NCBI GenBank assembly: GCA_902489275.1
Contig: CABTZK010000006.1
Span: 1-64,000, forward strand
Length of the DNA stretch: 64,000 nucleotides
Direction of reading: 5' to 3'
Source: an uncultured Porphyromonadaceae bacterium
Lineage (GTDB): Bacteria; Bacteroidota; Bacteroidia; Bacteroidales; Muribaculaceae
The notes under the pieces are model-generated. The model searched no databases, had not been told where the DNA came from, and saw only the letters and a list, made by a program, of their open reading frames with translations. This document shows, piece after piece, positions 7,832 through 16,256 of this stretch (position 1 is the stretch's first letter; the number at the start of each line of letters is the position of its first letter). Made by a program: the position numbers and the translations under genes.

Positions 7832-8479
7832 CTAAAGCTGTCCCTGCTCCACGCGCACGCAGATGCGCTCAATCATGGCGTCGGTCTTGTTGCCCCTCGG
7901 GTTGTAGTTGCTCTTGAGGTTCACGCCGAAGAATCGGCCGAACGTTTGCCAAAATCCCGCTCTAAAGGTGCCCATAAACGCTTTCACGATGGCGTAGGAA
8001 TTTTGGTTGGTCTCACGATTGATGAGCTTAATCATCATTTTGCCTTGATTTTTAGTGAACTTTTTCATCACAGGCTTGTACTGGGCATAAAGGTCATGCT
8101 CAAAGTGCTTGAGGTAGGTATCTTTCTCTTTCTTGGTATTAAAAGTCCCCAGGTACTCGTAGGTTTCCTGGAGGGTGCGGTTGATTAATTTAGCGTAGGG
8201 CAACGTGCGCTTCACGTCGCGCACCGTTCTCCAGTAGAATTGCTCGTCGGCCTTGTTGCGGAAGCGCTCGTTGGGGTACACAATCACGGGGTAACACTCA
8301 ATCCACATCACCTCATGTCCCTGGGCATCCTTCACCATGTAGCAGCTGCGATAGAGGCGCTGCATCACTGGCAGGTTCACATCGGTGATGTCCCTGAGCG
8401 ACAGCTTTTCTTGGGCATGGCCGCCAACGGACACGCACAGCGCGAGCATAAGCAAAAGAGATGTGCTAAACCATTTCAT
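7832..8479 (-). CDS. DUF4294-domain exported protein
   Basis: The 215-residue product has a signal peptide (KWFSTSLLLMLALCVSVGGHA) and then a basic helical body with the conserved stretches WRTVRDVKRTLPYAKLINRT and KFTKNQGKMMIKLINRETN. I recall this pattern as the Bacteroidetes-restricted family DUF4294, of unknown function. I start at the ATG at 8479 because it directly precedes the signal sequence. It reads in the same direction as the barrel gene upstream but is 89 bases from it. A periplasmic location is inferred. Confidence 0.75.
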   Translation of the reverse strand: MKWFSTSLLLMLALCVSVGGHAQEKLSLRDITDVNLPVMQRLYRSCYMVKDAQGHEVMWIECYPVIVYPNERFRNKADEQFYWRTVRDVKRTLPYAKLINRTLQETYEYLGTFNTKKEKDTYLKHFEHDLYAQYKPVMKKFTKNQGKMMIKLINRETNQNSYAIVKAFMGTFRAGFWQTFGRFFGVNLKSNYNPRGNKTDAMIERICVRVEQGQL

Positions 8480-8568
8480 TGATTGTTCCCTTATCTCCCT
8501 CATGAGGCACATTACGGGCGCAAAAGTATAGAAACATTTGAATACCGCCAAACTTTTCCATCGGTTTA

Positions 8569-9330
8569 TTAGAAATATAAATTCTGCAACAATCCCAAGT
8601 AATTGACCGTGACACCCAGCATGACTCCCTTCACGGCTGGCACGGCCTTGCCATACTTGGCATAGGTCACCCACGGCGTGAGCCGGACCGACGACGTAAA
8701 ACGCTTGTTTCCATTGCCCAGGAATGGCCTGTCGGTCACCTGGGAACTCAAGCGATAGTCAAAGTCAATCGACGCGATGACCCCGAAATGCCCCAAATGG
8801 GTCTTGCGCGTGTCGATTTTCCGAACCACGTCTTTGCCGTCGTCGTCCTTCGTCCACTTGAGGCTGTCCACATCCCAGCCGTAACGGTTGTAGTAGCAGC
8901 CCGCGCTGGGCGTTACCGAGAGTCGGCGGCTCGCGCGCAACGTGTAGCCTAATTGCATGCCCCAGCCAAAATAGGACGCGCAGGTGTTGCTGTTGTGCTG
9001 CAAGTCACGGCCTTGGTCGTCTTTTACCTGGTAAATATTGTCGTTCTTCAACGAGGGTTGCCCATAGTGCACGTCGGTCTTCAATCGCCAATTGCCATAT
9101 CCGCCCGTCACGCCAATCTGAAACACGACACACGGCTTGAAGTCGTCCTTGATGCTGCCAAGCGGGAACACACCACCCGTTCCACCGTAAATGCCATAGG
9201 TGAAATCACTCGTGACCGGAATCGAGAGGCTGTCGCTTTGCGCTTTCGACAGCATTGCTGTGCACACGCATGCCAGCACTGCCAGTATCTTGAAAAAACT
9301 CGTTGTCTTTTTCATCGTTGTATTTTTCAT
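8569..9330 (-). CDS. Predicted outer-membrane beta-barrel protein
   Basis: The 253-residue protein begins with a signal peptide (TSFFKILAVLACVCTAMLSKA). The body is rich in Gly, Tyr and alternating hydrophobics (GIYGGTGGVFPLGS; YFGWGMQLGYTLR; GVIASIDFDYRLSS) and ends in an aromatic residue, NLYF, as outer-membrane barrels do. It resembles small porin-family or OmpW-like barrels, but I cannot name a family. ATGs at 9330 and 9315 both keep the signal peptide. The 245 bases upstream hold a large inverted repeat at 9478-9546. Confidence 0.65.
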   Translation of the reverse strand: MKNTTMKKTTSFFKILAVLACVCTAMLSKAQSDSLSIPVTSDFTYGIYGGTGGVFPLGSIKDDFKPCVVFQIGVTGGYGNWRLKTDVHYGQPSLKNDNIYQVKDDQGRDLQHNSNTCASYFGWGMQLGYTLRASRRLSVTPSAGCYYNRYGWDVDSLKWTKDDDGKDVVRKIDTRKTHLGHFGVIASIDFDYRLSSQVTDRPFLGNGNKRFTSSVRLTPWVTYAKYGKAVPAVKGVMLGVTVNYLGLLQNLYF

Positions 9331-9477
9331 AAAAAAAACGGCGGTTTCGCCAATTTGTGACGCAAGATAGCAATTCTCACGCATTCTCGCACCATCTTTT
9401 TTGGAAAAAACACCTAATTTCACACTTTTAGGCATTCGCAACGAGACGGACTTCCCACGTGACCGAATAAACAAGAA

Positions 9478-9546
9478 TAAGAAGGACAAAAGATGTTCAG
9501 GAACGAGGGCATCCGCCCTGGTCGCGTTAATCTTTTGTCCTTCTTA
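9478..9546. repeat. Inverted repeat with 17-bp arms and nested hairpin
   Basis: taagaaggacaaaagat (9478-9494) and atcttttgtccttctta (9530-9546) are perfect reverse complements. Inside sits a second hairpin, agggc-atcc-gccct. It lies 30 bases past the stop of the minus-strand BspA-like gene and may be its terminator, though the nested structure is larger than usual. Confidence 0.7.
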
Positions 9547-9575
9547 CCCGTTATGGTCGCCTTGCGGCAATCGGT

Positions 9576-10496
9576 TTAGCGCTGCAAGGTCTTCTTGCCG
9601 CCCTTGATCACGATGCCCTTGTAGCCCTCGCTCACGCGGCGGCCGCTCAAGTCGTAGGCCGTGCCATCGCTTGCTGCGCTCACGCTTGTCACGTCGCCAA
9701 TGGCTGTGGCCTCCTTGGGCGTGAAGTAGCCCGAAGTGGGATTAGCCATCGCAATGCCGGTATGGCTTTCGCTGTAAGACACAGCACCCACCAACTGCGA
9801 GCAGCCAAGGAACATCCACTTGTCACTATTCCCGGCAATGACCCTGCTGTTGGCGCTCCAATCCTGGTTGCTGTAGATGGTCTTCAACGCTTGGCACAGC
9901 GAGAACATGCCGTTCATGTTGCTCACGTTTTGCGGGTTGAAACTCGACAGGTCGAGCGACGTGAGCGATGAGCAAAGCGCGAACATCGACTCCATGCTGG
10001 CTACATTTTTCGTGTCGAAACTCGACAGGTTAAGCGATGCCAAGGCCGAGCAGCCAACGAACATGCCACTCATGTCGCTCACGTTTCGCGTGTCGAAACT
10101 CGACAGGTCGAGCGACGTCAGGGCTGGACACTGATAGAACATATACCTCATGCTGTTCACCATGCTGGTGTTCAGGTTCTGGATATCTTTGACCTCTGCC
10201 AATTTCGGGAAAGAGGAAAGCCAGTTGTCGGTTTGCGTGGGGCGATAGTCGGCAAACGATGCGTCAAACACCGCTTGCGTCGTGTTGGGGCGGGCCACCA
10301 GCCAGGCGAGCTCTATCTGGTCGTCGGCAGGCATGTCGTAGGAGGTGCCTTGGCGATCGCTGCGCTGGGTGTCATAGTAAAAAGTGAGCACACTGTCTTT
10401 CTCAACGACGTATGCTTCGCGGGTTTGTGCCGATAATGGCAGACTTCCTGCAATCGCCAGAATGGCGACAAGGAACGAAAGTAGATGATTTTTCAT
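9576..10496 (-). CDS. BspA-like (DUF285 repeat) secreted surface protein
   Basis: A signal peptide (first 23 residues, ending LPLSAQ) precedes a domain with at least three tandem repeats of about 24 residues built on SLDLSSFDTRNVSDMSGMF. These are the DUF285 leucine-rich repeats of BspA-type adhesins, at about residues 110-200. The C-terminal 35 residues (AYDLSGRRVSEGYKGIVIKG, then GKK) look like a type-IX-secretion sorting domain. It is probably exported and cell-attached. Its promoter is about 135 bases upstream, leaving a long leader of about 125 bases in which I see no clear element. Adhesion is a family-based inference. Confidence 0.8.
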   Translation of the reverse strand: MKNHLLSFLVAILAIAGSLPLSAQTREAYVVEKDSVLTFYYDTQRSDRQGTSYDMPADDQIELAWLVARPNTTQAVFDASFADYRPTQTDNWLSSFPKLAEVKDIQNLNTSMVNSMRYMFYQCPALTSLDLSSFDTRNVSDMSGMFVGCSALASLNLSSFDTKNVASMESMFALCSSLTSLDLSSFNPQNVSNMNGMFSLCQALKTIYSNQDWSANSRVIAGNSDKWMFLGCSQLVGAVSYSESHTGIAMANPTSGYFTPKEATAIGDVTSVSAASDGTAYDLSGRRVSEGYKGIVIKGGKKTLQR

Positions 10497-10631
10497 CAGT
10501 CGAACAATTTAATAAAAAGTGAATAAATAAGCCCAAGTCGGTCTTGCGCTCCACAAGCGGGGCCAGGCTGGCATAAGGCGTGGATAAATGATGGCATATC
10601 GTGGGTCAATCAACCTTGTTGAATATCATCG

Positions 10632-10663
10632 CAAAGGTACACATCGCCCTTTAAATTGTCAAA
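10632..10663 (-). promoter_or_regulatory. Promoter of the BspA-like gene
   Basis: On the minus strand TTTG (10663-10660), 20 bases and TACCTTTG (10639-10632). The 362-base gap 10497-10858 otherwise contains the long leader of this gene and the start region of the divergent unknown gene. Confidence 0.6.
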
Positions 10664-10858
10664 TATAATCCGCTTCAGAAGCCTCCGATTTAACCAAAAT
10701 AAAGGATTGTAAACCAATATAAAGGATTGCGCATTCGGCGAGCCACTTTTAGGCATTGCCTGCCCACGCCGTCAAGCCCTACTTTTGCCACGACAGCAGC
10801 CCCATAGCGGCCAATCGCTAAGGCTCCTGATTGTTTAACGCCTAACCCAAGAGAAAAA

Positions 10859-11434
10859 ATGGAAAACACCAACCAATTCCTGCATCTCTCCGAGCCGCAA
10901 ATGCTCGACCTGTGGAAAACCGTGCTGCGCCTCCAGCCCGTGCGCCGCGACTGCGCCATTGAGCGTGACGATGGCGTTGACCTCGACGCGCTGTTGCTCA
11001 TTGGCATCAAGCAGTGGTATGCCCACCTGCTGGCCACCGCGCCCGTCGAGTGGCTGCCCATTGAGGATGTCAAGGCACAAGTCACGCTCACAGCCGATGA
11101 CGAGGGCATCGTCACCGCCAGCGTACCCCCGTCGTGCGTGCGCCCCATCGAGTGGAGGCTTCACGGCTGGAGGCGAAGCGTGACGCGTTTCCTGGTTCCC
11201 GGCGATGCCGAGACCGAGGTGCAGTATAGCCCATGGACGCGTGGCAACTGCAACCAGCCCGCTGGCATCGACTGTGGCAGCCGCCTCGTGCTCTTCGGCG
11301 CCATGGCTGGCTCACCCCCCACACTCGCCATGGCCCGCTGCGTCGTGCGTCCCGCCGACGGCACCTATTCGCTGCACCGGGCCGCCTTAAGCACCATCCC
11401 CGGCTGGAACTTGGCTCACCCCTTTCTGATTTAG
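10859..11434 (+). CDS. Conserved hypothetical protein
   Basis: I do not recognise a functional family. The 191-residue product has no signal peptide or membrane segment. It opens with LHLSEPQMLDLWKTVLRLQP and contains the compact segment QWYAHLLATAPVEWLPIEDV, several Trp and Cys residues, and a Pro-rich middle. Base use is high-GC like the surrounding chromosome. A purine-rich stretch (agagaaaaa) sits just before the start. Nine G bases in a row lie eight bases past the stop (11443-11451). It reads toward the lysine operon but is 207 bases from it, behind a separate promoter, so I do not assign it to that pathway. Confidence 0.65.
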   Translation: MENTNQFLHLSEPQMLDLWKTVLRLQPVRRDCAIERDDGVDLDALLLIGIKQWYAHLLATAPVEWLPIEDVKAQVTLTADDEGIVTASVPPSCVRPIEWRLHGWRRSVTRFLVPGDAETEVQYSPWTRGNCNQPAGIDCGSRLVLFGAMAGSPPTLAMARCVVRPADGTYSLHRAALSTIPGWNLAHPFLI

Positions 11435-11574
11435 CCACCAGAGGGGGGGGGCGGAAAGTCATGCCGGGAGGCACAACGCACATAGCAAAATGCGCTTCAA
11501 AAGCGGCTTTTGGCAGACACAAGACGCAAAAACGCACATTTTTACAAAAATTAAAGAAAAGACTGCCCAAAGGA

Positions 11575-11606
11575 TGTAGAAAAATGATTAATTTTCACTA
11601 TATTTG
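11575..11606 (+). promoter_or_regulatory. Putative promoter of the lysine fermentation operon
   Basis: TATATTTG at 11599-11606 is a good -7 element 35 bases before the ctfA start. The upstream element (TGT near 11575) is weak, which may mean an activator is needed. No riboswitch or clear operator was seen in 11435-11641. Confidence 0.5.
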
Positions 11607-11641
11607 CAGTCTTAAATAGACAATTTCCAAAAACTTAAACT

Positions 11642-12292
11642 ATGAATAAGCAAATCACATTGGAACAAGCCGTCGAGAAGGTTAATGACGGCATGACAAT
11701 TATGTTTGGTGGATTCCTCGGCGTGGGAAGTGCCACTCAAATTATCGACGCCATTGTCGCAAAAGGCGTGAAAGACCTCACCATTATCGCCAACGACACC
11801 GCCTACGACGAAGTGGCGCATGGCAAGCTGGTGACCAACCACCAGGTGAAGAAAGCAATTGTGTCGCACACAGGCACTAACAAGCAGACCGCACTGCAAA
11901 AGAACGAGGGCTCACTCATCGTGGAATATGTGCCTCAAGGCACACTCGCCGAGCGCATCCGTGCCGCGGGCGCTGGCCTGGGCGGCGTGCTCACCCCAAC
12001 AGGACTGGGCACCATCATGGCCGACGGGAAAGAAGTGGTGAAAGTAGACGGGAAAGACTACCTCCTCGAGAAGCCCCTCAAAGCCGACATCGCCTTCCTG
12101 CGCGCCAATATCGTCGACGAGTTTGGCAACATGGTGTTCCTGGGAACGACCAACAACTTCAACCCCTTGATGGCCACCGCGGCCGACTATGTGGTGGTCG
12201 AGGCCGAAAAACTCGTGCCCGTGGGCGAAATCAAACCTGAGTGCGTACACGCCTCTGGCATCTATGTCGACGCAATCTACGTCGAGCAATAA
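11642..12292 (+). CDS. ctfA: Butyryl-CoA:acetoacetate CoA-transferase, alpha subunit
   Basis: This is the first gene of the lysine operon. The 216-residue product has the class I CoA-transferase alpha-subunit start (MTIMFGGFLGVGSATQIID) and the conserved middle GVLTPTGLGTIMADGKE. With its beta subunit it moves CoA from butyryl-CoA to acetoacetate, releasing butyrate. The beta gene is not adjacent, as is usual, but lies nine genes downstream at 21058. The substrate is inferred from the operon; acetate or other acids are possible acceptors. atoD is the equivalent name. Confidence 0.9.
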   Translation: MNKQITLEQAVEKVNDGMTIMFGGFLGVGSATQIIDAIVAKGVKDLTIIANDTAYDEVAHGKLVTNHQVKKAIVSHTGTNKQTALQKNEGSLIVEYVPQGTLAERIRAAGAGLGGVLTPTGLGTIMADGKEVVKVDGKDYLLEKPLKADIAFLRANIVDEFGNMVFLGTTNNFNPLMATAADYVVVEAEKLVPVGEIKPECVHASGIYVDAIYVEQ

Positions 12293-12316
12293 AAACTCAA
12301 AAAAACACATCACACT

Positions 12317-12703
12317 ATGGAATACAGAACAAAAATCAGACTCCGCATGAGCGCAAAGGATGCCCACTACGGCGGCAACCTGGTTGACGGCGCACACATG
12401 GTGCACCTGTTTGGCGACGTGGCCACCGAGCTCCTCATCATGCGCGATGGCGATGAGGGACTGTTCCGGGCCTACGACAGCGTTGACTTCCTGGCTCCAG
12501 TCCACGCCGGTGACTATATCGAGGCCGAGGGCTGGATTGACAAGGAAGGCAACACCTCGCGCCACATGCAATTTGAAGCCCGCAAAGTGGCAATTTCACG
12601 CCCCGACATCTCGCCATCGGCTGCCGATGTGCTCGACGAGCCCATCGTTGTGTGCCGTGCCTCGGGCACTTGTATAACCCCTAAAAACTGCCAAAGGAAA
12701 TAA
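12317..12703 (+). CDS. kal: 3-aminobutyryl-CoA ammonia lyase
   Basis: Kal removes ammonia from L-3-aminobutyryl-CoA to give crotonyl-CoA in lysine fermentation. The product is 128 residues, a small hotdog-fold size as expected, with the characteristic opening SAKDAHYGGNLVDGAHMVHLFGD given here only in part: KDAHYGGNLVDGA at about residues 15-27. It follows ctfA by 24 bases. Its stop overlaps the kce start (TAATG at 12701-12705), and kce makes its substrate. Confidence 0.92.
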   Translation: MEYRTKIRLRMSAKDAHYGGNLVDGAHMVHLFGDVATELLIMRDGDEGLFRAYDSVDFLAPVHAGDYIEAEGWIDKEGNTSRHMQFEARKVAISRPDISPSAADVLDEPIVVCRASGTCITPKNCQRK

Positions 12704-13536
12704 TGGAAAAACTGATCATTACCGCCGCCATCTGCGGCGCTGAAGTCACCAAGGAACAAAATCCCAACGTCCCCTATACCGTTGAGGAAATCGTGCGCGA
12801 AGCCAAATCGGCCGTCGACGCCGGAGCCGCAATCGTGCACTTGCACGTGCGCGAGGACGACGGGACACCCACCCAGTCGCGCGACCGCTTCCAAGAGTGC
12901 GAGGAAGCTATTCTGAAAGTTTGCCCCGACGTGATCCTCATCCCGTCGACGGGCGGTGCCGTGGGCATGACCCCCGACGAGCGCCTGCAATCGACCGACA
13001 CCAACCCACAGCCCGAAATGGCGACCTTAGACTGCGGGACGTGCAACTTTGGCGACGAGATTTTCGACAACTCCATGCCCACCATGCGCGCCTTTGGCAA
13101 GCGCATGATGGAGCGAGGCATCAAGCCCGAGTATGAGTGCTTCGAGATGGGACATCTCGACACGATACTCACGATGGCCCGCAAGGGCGAGGTGCCAGGC
13201 GCACCCATGCAATTCAACTTCGTGCTGGGTGTTCCTGGCTGCACCCCGGCTACCGTGGCCAACCTGTGCTGGCTGGTGAACGGCATTCCCGCCGGCTCCA
13301 CCTGGACCGTGACGGGCGTTGGCCGCCACGCCTTCCCCATGGCCGCCGCCGCGATCGCCATGGGCGGCAACGTGCGCGTGGGCTTCGAGGACAACCTCTA
13401 TCTGAGCAAAGGCGTGCTGGCCAAGTCTAACGGCGAACTCGTGGAGAAAGTCGTGCGTCTGAGCAAGGAGCTTGGCCGCCCCATCGCCACGAGCGAGGAA
13501 GCCCGCGCCATCTTAGGGCTCAAGCCAAGGAAATAA
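12703..13536 (+). CDS. kce: 3-keto-5-aminohexanoate cleavage enzyme
   Basis: Kce condenses 3-keto-5-aminohexanoate with acetyl-CoA to yield acetoacetate and 3-aminobutyryl-CoA. It belongs to the zinc-dependent DUF849/BKACE family. The zinc ligands are visible: H46 and H48 in IVHLHVREDDG, and E229 in VRVGFED, in line with the characterised homologue. The length of 277 residues is normal. The start codon overlaps the kal stop, pointing to translational coupling of consecutive pathway steps. Confidence 0.94.
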   Translation: MEKLIITAAICGAEVTKEQNPNVPYTVEEIVREAKSAVDAGAAIVHLHVREDDGTPTQSRDRFQECEEAILKVCPDVILIPSTGGAVGMTPDERLQSTDTNPQPEMATLDCGTCNFGDEIFDNSMPTMRAFGKRMMERGIKPEYECFEMGHLDTILTMARKGEVPGAPMQFNFVLGVPGCTPATVANLCWLVNGIPAGSTWTVTGVGRHAFPMAAAAIAMGGNVRVGFEDNLYLSKGVLAKSNGELVEKVVRLSKELGRPIATSEEARAILGLKPRK

Positions 13537-13601
13537 AAAGGCAGCAATGCCACACAACAACTAAAAATCACGTAATATAAACTTTATAATCTTTAGCAAC
13601 A

Positions 13602-14675
13602 ATGCAAAAACATGGTAACAGATTCGGCACACACCGTGTAATCGAACCCAAAGGCGTGCTCCCACAGCCAGCCAACAAACTTGATAACAACATGGATGAA
13701 ATCTACGACAACGAGATTTTAATCGATGTGCAAACCCTGAATATTGACTCGGCTTCTTTTACCGACATCCACAACTACGCCAAAGCCAACGCCAAGAACC
13801 CCAACGATGAGGCCGAAGTGATGGAAGGCATCAAGAAAGAAATGCTCTACAACGTGGAGCTGCAAGGCAAGCACCGCAACCGCCGCACAGGCTCGGGCGG
13901 CATGCTCCTGGGCACCGTTGAGAAGATTGGCGACGCACTCAAGGGGAAAATCGACCTGAAGGAAGGCGACCGCATTGCCACGCTGGTATCGCTCTCGCTC
14001 ACCCCGCTGCGCATCGACGAAATCAAGGAAATCCGTCCCGATGTCGACCAAGTTGACATCAAGGGAAAGGCAATCCTCTTCGAGAGCGGCATCTACGCCA
14101 AGATTCCCACCGACATGCCCGAGAAACTCGCCTTGAGCGCACTCGACGTGGCCGGCGCACCCGCGCAGACCGCCAAGCTGTGCCATCCTGGCCAAACGGT
14201 CGTCATCCTGGGCGCTGGCGGCAAGAGCGGCATGCTGTGCTGCTACGAGGCCAAGAAACGCGTTGGCGTAACCGGGAAAGTGATTGGCCTGGCCAACAGC
14301 CCCCGCTCGACTCAGCGCATCAAGGATCTGGGCTTCTGTGATGTCGTGGAAAGCGTGGCCGGCATGACACCGGTGCAAGTCTATGACCTCGTTTACAAGC
14401 TGACCGACGGCAAAATGGCCGACGTGACCATCAACAACGTGAACGTCCCCGACACCGAGATGACCAGCGTGCTGTGCACCCGCGACGAGGGTACCGTCTA
14501 CTTTTTCTCGATGGCAACCAGTTTCACCAAGGCTGCACTGGGCGCCGAGGGCATTGGCGCCGACGTGAACATGATCATCGGCAACGGCTATACCAAGGGC
14601 CATGCCGAAATCACCTTGCAAGAGCTGCGCGAGGACGCGAAGCTCCGCAAGATTTTTGAAGAACTCTACGCATAA
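13602..14675 (+). CDS. kdd: L-erythro-3,5-diaminohexanoate dehydrogenase
   Basis: Kdd oxidatively deaminates 3,5-diaminohexanoate to 3-keto-5-aminohexanoate with NAD(P)+. The 357-residue product has a family-typical N-terminus (GNRFGTHRVIEPKGVLPQPA) and a nucleotide-binding segment (TVVILGAGGKSGMLCCYEAK) near residue 200. Both are features of this medium-chain-dehydrogenase-like family. It follows kce by 65 bases and precedes the 195-base gap holding the inverted repeat at 14689-14842. Confidence 0.93.
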   Translation: MQKHGNRFGTHRVIEPKGVLPQPANKLDNNMDEIYDNEILIDVQTLNIDSASFTDIHNYAKANAKNPNDEAEVMEGIKKEMLYNVELQGKHRNRRTGSGGMLLGTVEKIGDALKGKIDLKEGDRIATLVSLSLTPLRIDEIKEIRPDVDQVDIKGKAILFESGIYAKIPTDMPEKLALSALDVAGAPAQTAKLCHPGQTVVILGAGGKSGMLCCYEAKKRVGVTGKVIGLANSPRSTQRIKDLGFCDVVESVAGMTPVQVYDLVYKLTDGKMADVTINNVNVPDTEMTSVLCTRDEGTVYFFSMATSFTKAALGAEGIGADVNMIIGNGYTKGHAEITLQELREDAKLRKIFEELYA

Positions 14676-14688
14676 AACAACAGAGGCG

Positions 14689-14842
14689 ATTGCCCCACAC
14701 TCCATCGCCCCACCCAGTGCCAGCCGAGGCGGGCGGGACACAGAGGACCCTGAAAGGAACAAACGGAAAGGTCGCTGTGTGCTGCCCCACGCCAAAGAGA
14801 GACAGGCAAGGGGAGGGCAACAAGGGTTGAGTGTGGGGGAAT
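14689..14842. repeat. Inverted-repeat element 1 of the lysine operon
   Basis: The ends ccccacactc (14693-14702) and gagtgtgggg (14829-14838) are exact reverse complements. Inner blocks around acacagaggacc and ggtcgctgtgt also pair imperfectly, so the gap could fold into one long hairpin. The outer arm resembles the arms of the repeats at 16195-16236 and 23424-23527. No coding content. Confidence 0.55.
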
Positions 14843-14870
14843 TTCCCCTAAGAAACAAAAGATTAGAATA

Positions 14871-16148
14871 ATGGTTGAATCAAGAAGGAAACAATTGTTT
14901 CCCAACGTTACCGACGAGCAATGGAACGACTGGCACTGGCAGGTGAGAAACCGCATCGAGACCCTTGAGGACCTCAAAAAATACGTCAGCCTCACGACCG
15001 AGGAAGAAGAAGGCGTGAGAAAGACGCTCACGACCCTGCGCATGGCCATTACTCCCTACTACTTGAGCCTCATCAATCCCGATGACTCGAACGACCCCAT
15101 CCGCCACCAGTGCATCCCTACCGCTCAGGAGACCCACCAAGCCGAGGCCGACCAGCTCGACCCGCTGCACGAGGACGAGGACTCGCCAACCCCAGGCTTG
15201 ACCCACCGCTACCCCGACCGCGTGCTCTTCCTCATCACCGACATGTGCTCCATGTATTGCCGCCACTGCACACGCCGCCGCTTTGCAGGCCAGCATGACC
15301 ACGAGTGCAGCGGCGACCGCATCGAGGCCGCGCTCGACTACATCGAGAAAACCGAGTGCGTGCGCGACGTGCTGCTCAGCGGCGGCGATGCCCTCATGGT
15401 GGGCGACAAGAAACTGGAATACATCATCAAGCGCTTGCGCGCCATTCCTCACGTGGAAATCATCCGCCTGGGGACGCGCACCCCGGTGGTCTGCCCGCAA
15501 CGCATCACGCCCGAGCTGTGCAACATGCTGCACAAGTATCACCCCATCTGGCTCAACACCCACTTCAATCATCCCAACGAAATCACAGCCGAGTCGAAAC
15601 GTGCCTGCGAAATGCTGGCCGACGCCGGCATCCCACTGGGCAACCAGAGCGTGCTGCTGGCGGGCGTGAACGACTGCGTGCACGTGCAGAGGCACCTTGT
15701 GCAAGAGCTCGTGAAAATTCGCGTGCGCCCCTACTACCTGTACCAGTGCGACCTCTCGATGGGGTTAGAGCACTTCCGCACACCAGTGTCAAAAGGCATC
15801 GAGATTATCGAGGGCCTGCGCGGACACACCTCGGGCTTCTGTGTGCCAACCTTCGTCGTCGACGCTCCTGGCGGTGGCGGCAAGACGCCAGTCATGCCTC
15901 AATATGTGATTTCACAGGCTCCCGGCAGAGTTGTGCTGCGCAACTTTGAAGGGGTGATTACCACCTACACCGAGCCCGTGAACTACCACAGCGAGTGCAA
16001 CTGCCCTGAATGCCAGGCCCAGCGTGGCAAGAAAGTTGACAACGGCAAGGCAGTTGACGGCGTGGTCTCGCTGCTCGAGGGCGAGCGCATGAACATTGAG
16101 CCTGCCGCGCTGAAACGCCACGAGCGCAACGCCAAGCGCAAGCAATAG
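14871..16148 (+). CDS. kamA: L-lysine 2,3-aminomutase
   Basis: KamA is the radical-SAM, PLP-dependent enzyme that converts L-lysine to L-beta-lysine, the first pathway step. The [4Fe-4S] cysteines C126, C130 and C133 stand in MCSMYCRHCTRRRFAG. The PLP lysine is K338 in DAPGGGGKTPVMPQY, one position from the numbering of the clostridial enzyme. The C-terminal cysteines (SECNCPECQAQRG) fit the zinc site of the long form. At 425 residues it is complete. Oxygen sensitivity follows from the cluster and fits the anaerobic setting. Confidence 0.97.
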   Translation: MVESRRKQLFPNVTDEQWNDWHWQVRNRIETLEDLKKYVSLTTEEEEGVRKTLTTLRMAITPYYLSLINPDDSNDPIRHQCIPTAQETHQAEADQLDPLHEDEDSPTPGLTHRYPDRVLFLITDMCSMYCRHCTRRRFAGQHDHECSGDRIEAALDYIEKTECVRDVLLSGGDALMVGDKKLEYIIKRLRAIPHVEIIRLGTRTPVVCPQRITPELCNMLHKYHPIWLNTHFNHPNEITAESKRACEMLADAGIPLGNQSVLLAGVNDCVHVQRHLVQELVKIRVRPYYLYQCDLSMGLEHFRTPVSKGIEIIEGLRGHTSGFCVPTFVVDAPGGGGKTPVMPQYVISQAPGRVVLRNFEGVITTYTEPVNYHSECNCPECQAQRGKKVDNGKAVDGVVSLLEGERMNIEPAALKRHERNAKRKQ

Positions 16149-16194
16149 TACCGGCACACCTAAAAATTGATATCGAATAGCAATGATGACATGA

Positions 16195-16236
16195 CCCCCC
16201 GCTAAATCTCGAAAAATGGGCGAGATTTAGTGTGGG
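16195..16236. repeat. Inverted-repeat element 2 of the lysine operon
   Basis: ctaaatctcg (16202-16211) and cgagatttag (16221-16230) form a perfect 10-bp stem with a 9-base loop, extended imperfectly to 16195-16236. The right arm, read in reverse, is cccacactaaatctcg. This is nearly the arm of element 3 (ccacactcaatctcg). It lies between kamA and kamB. Confidence 0.65.
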
Positions 16237-16256
16237 CGCCATCATCAAGAACGCGA

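Noticed and set aside
11435..11641. Possible riboswitch (lysine or cobalamin) before the lysine operon
   Set aside because: No conserved lysine-riboswitch or B12-box sequence is visible, and the leader after the -7 element is only about 30 bases.
13719..14858. 379-codon minus-strand frame opposite kdd
   Set aside because: It mirrors the kdd coding sequence; the residue composition is that of an antisense shadow and kdd has clear family motifs.
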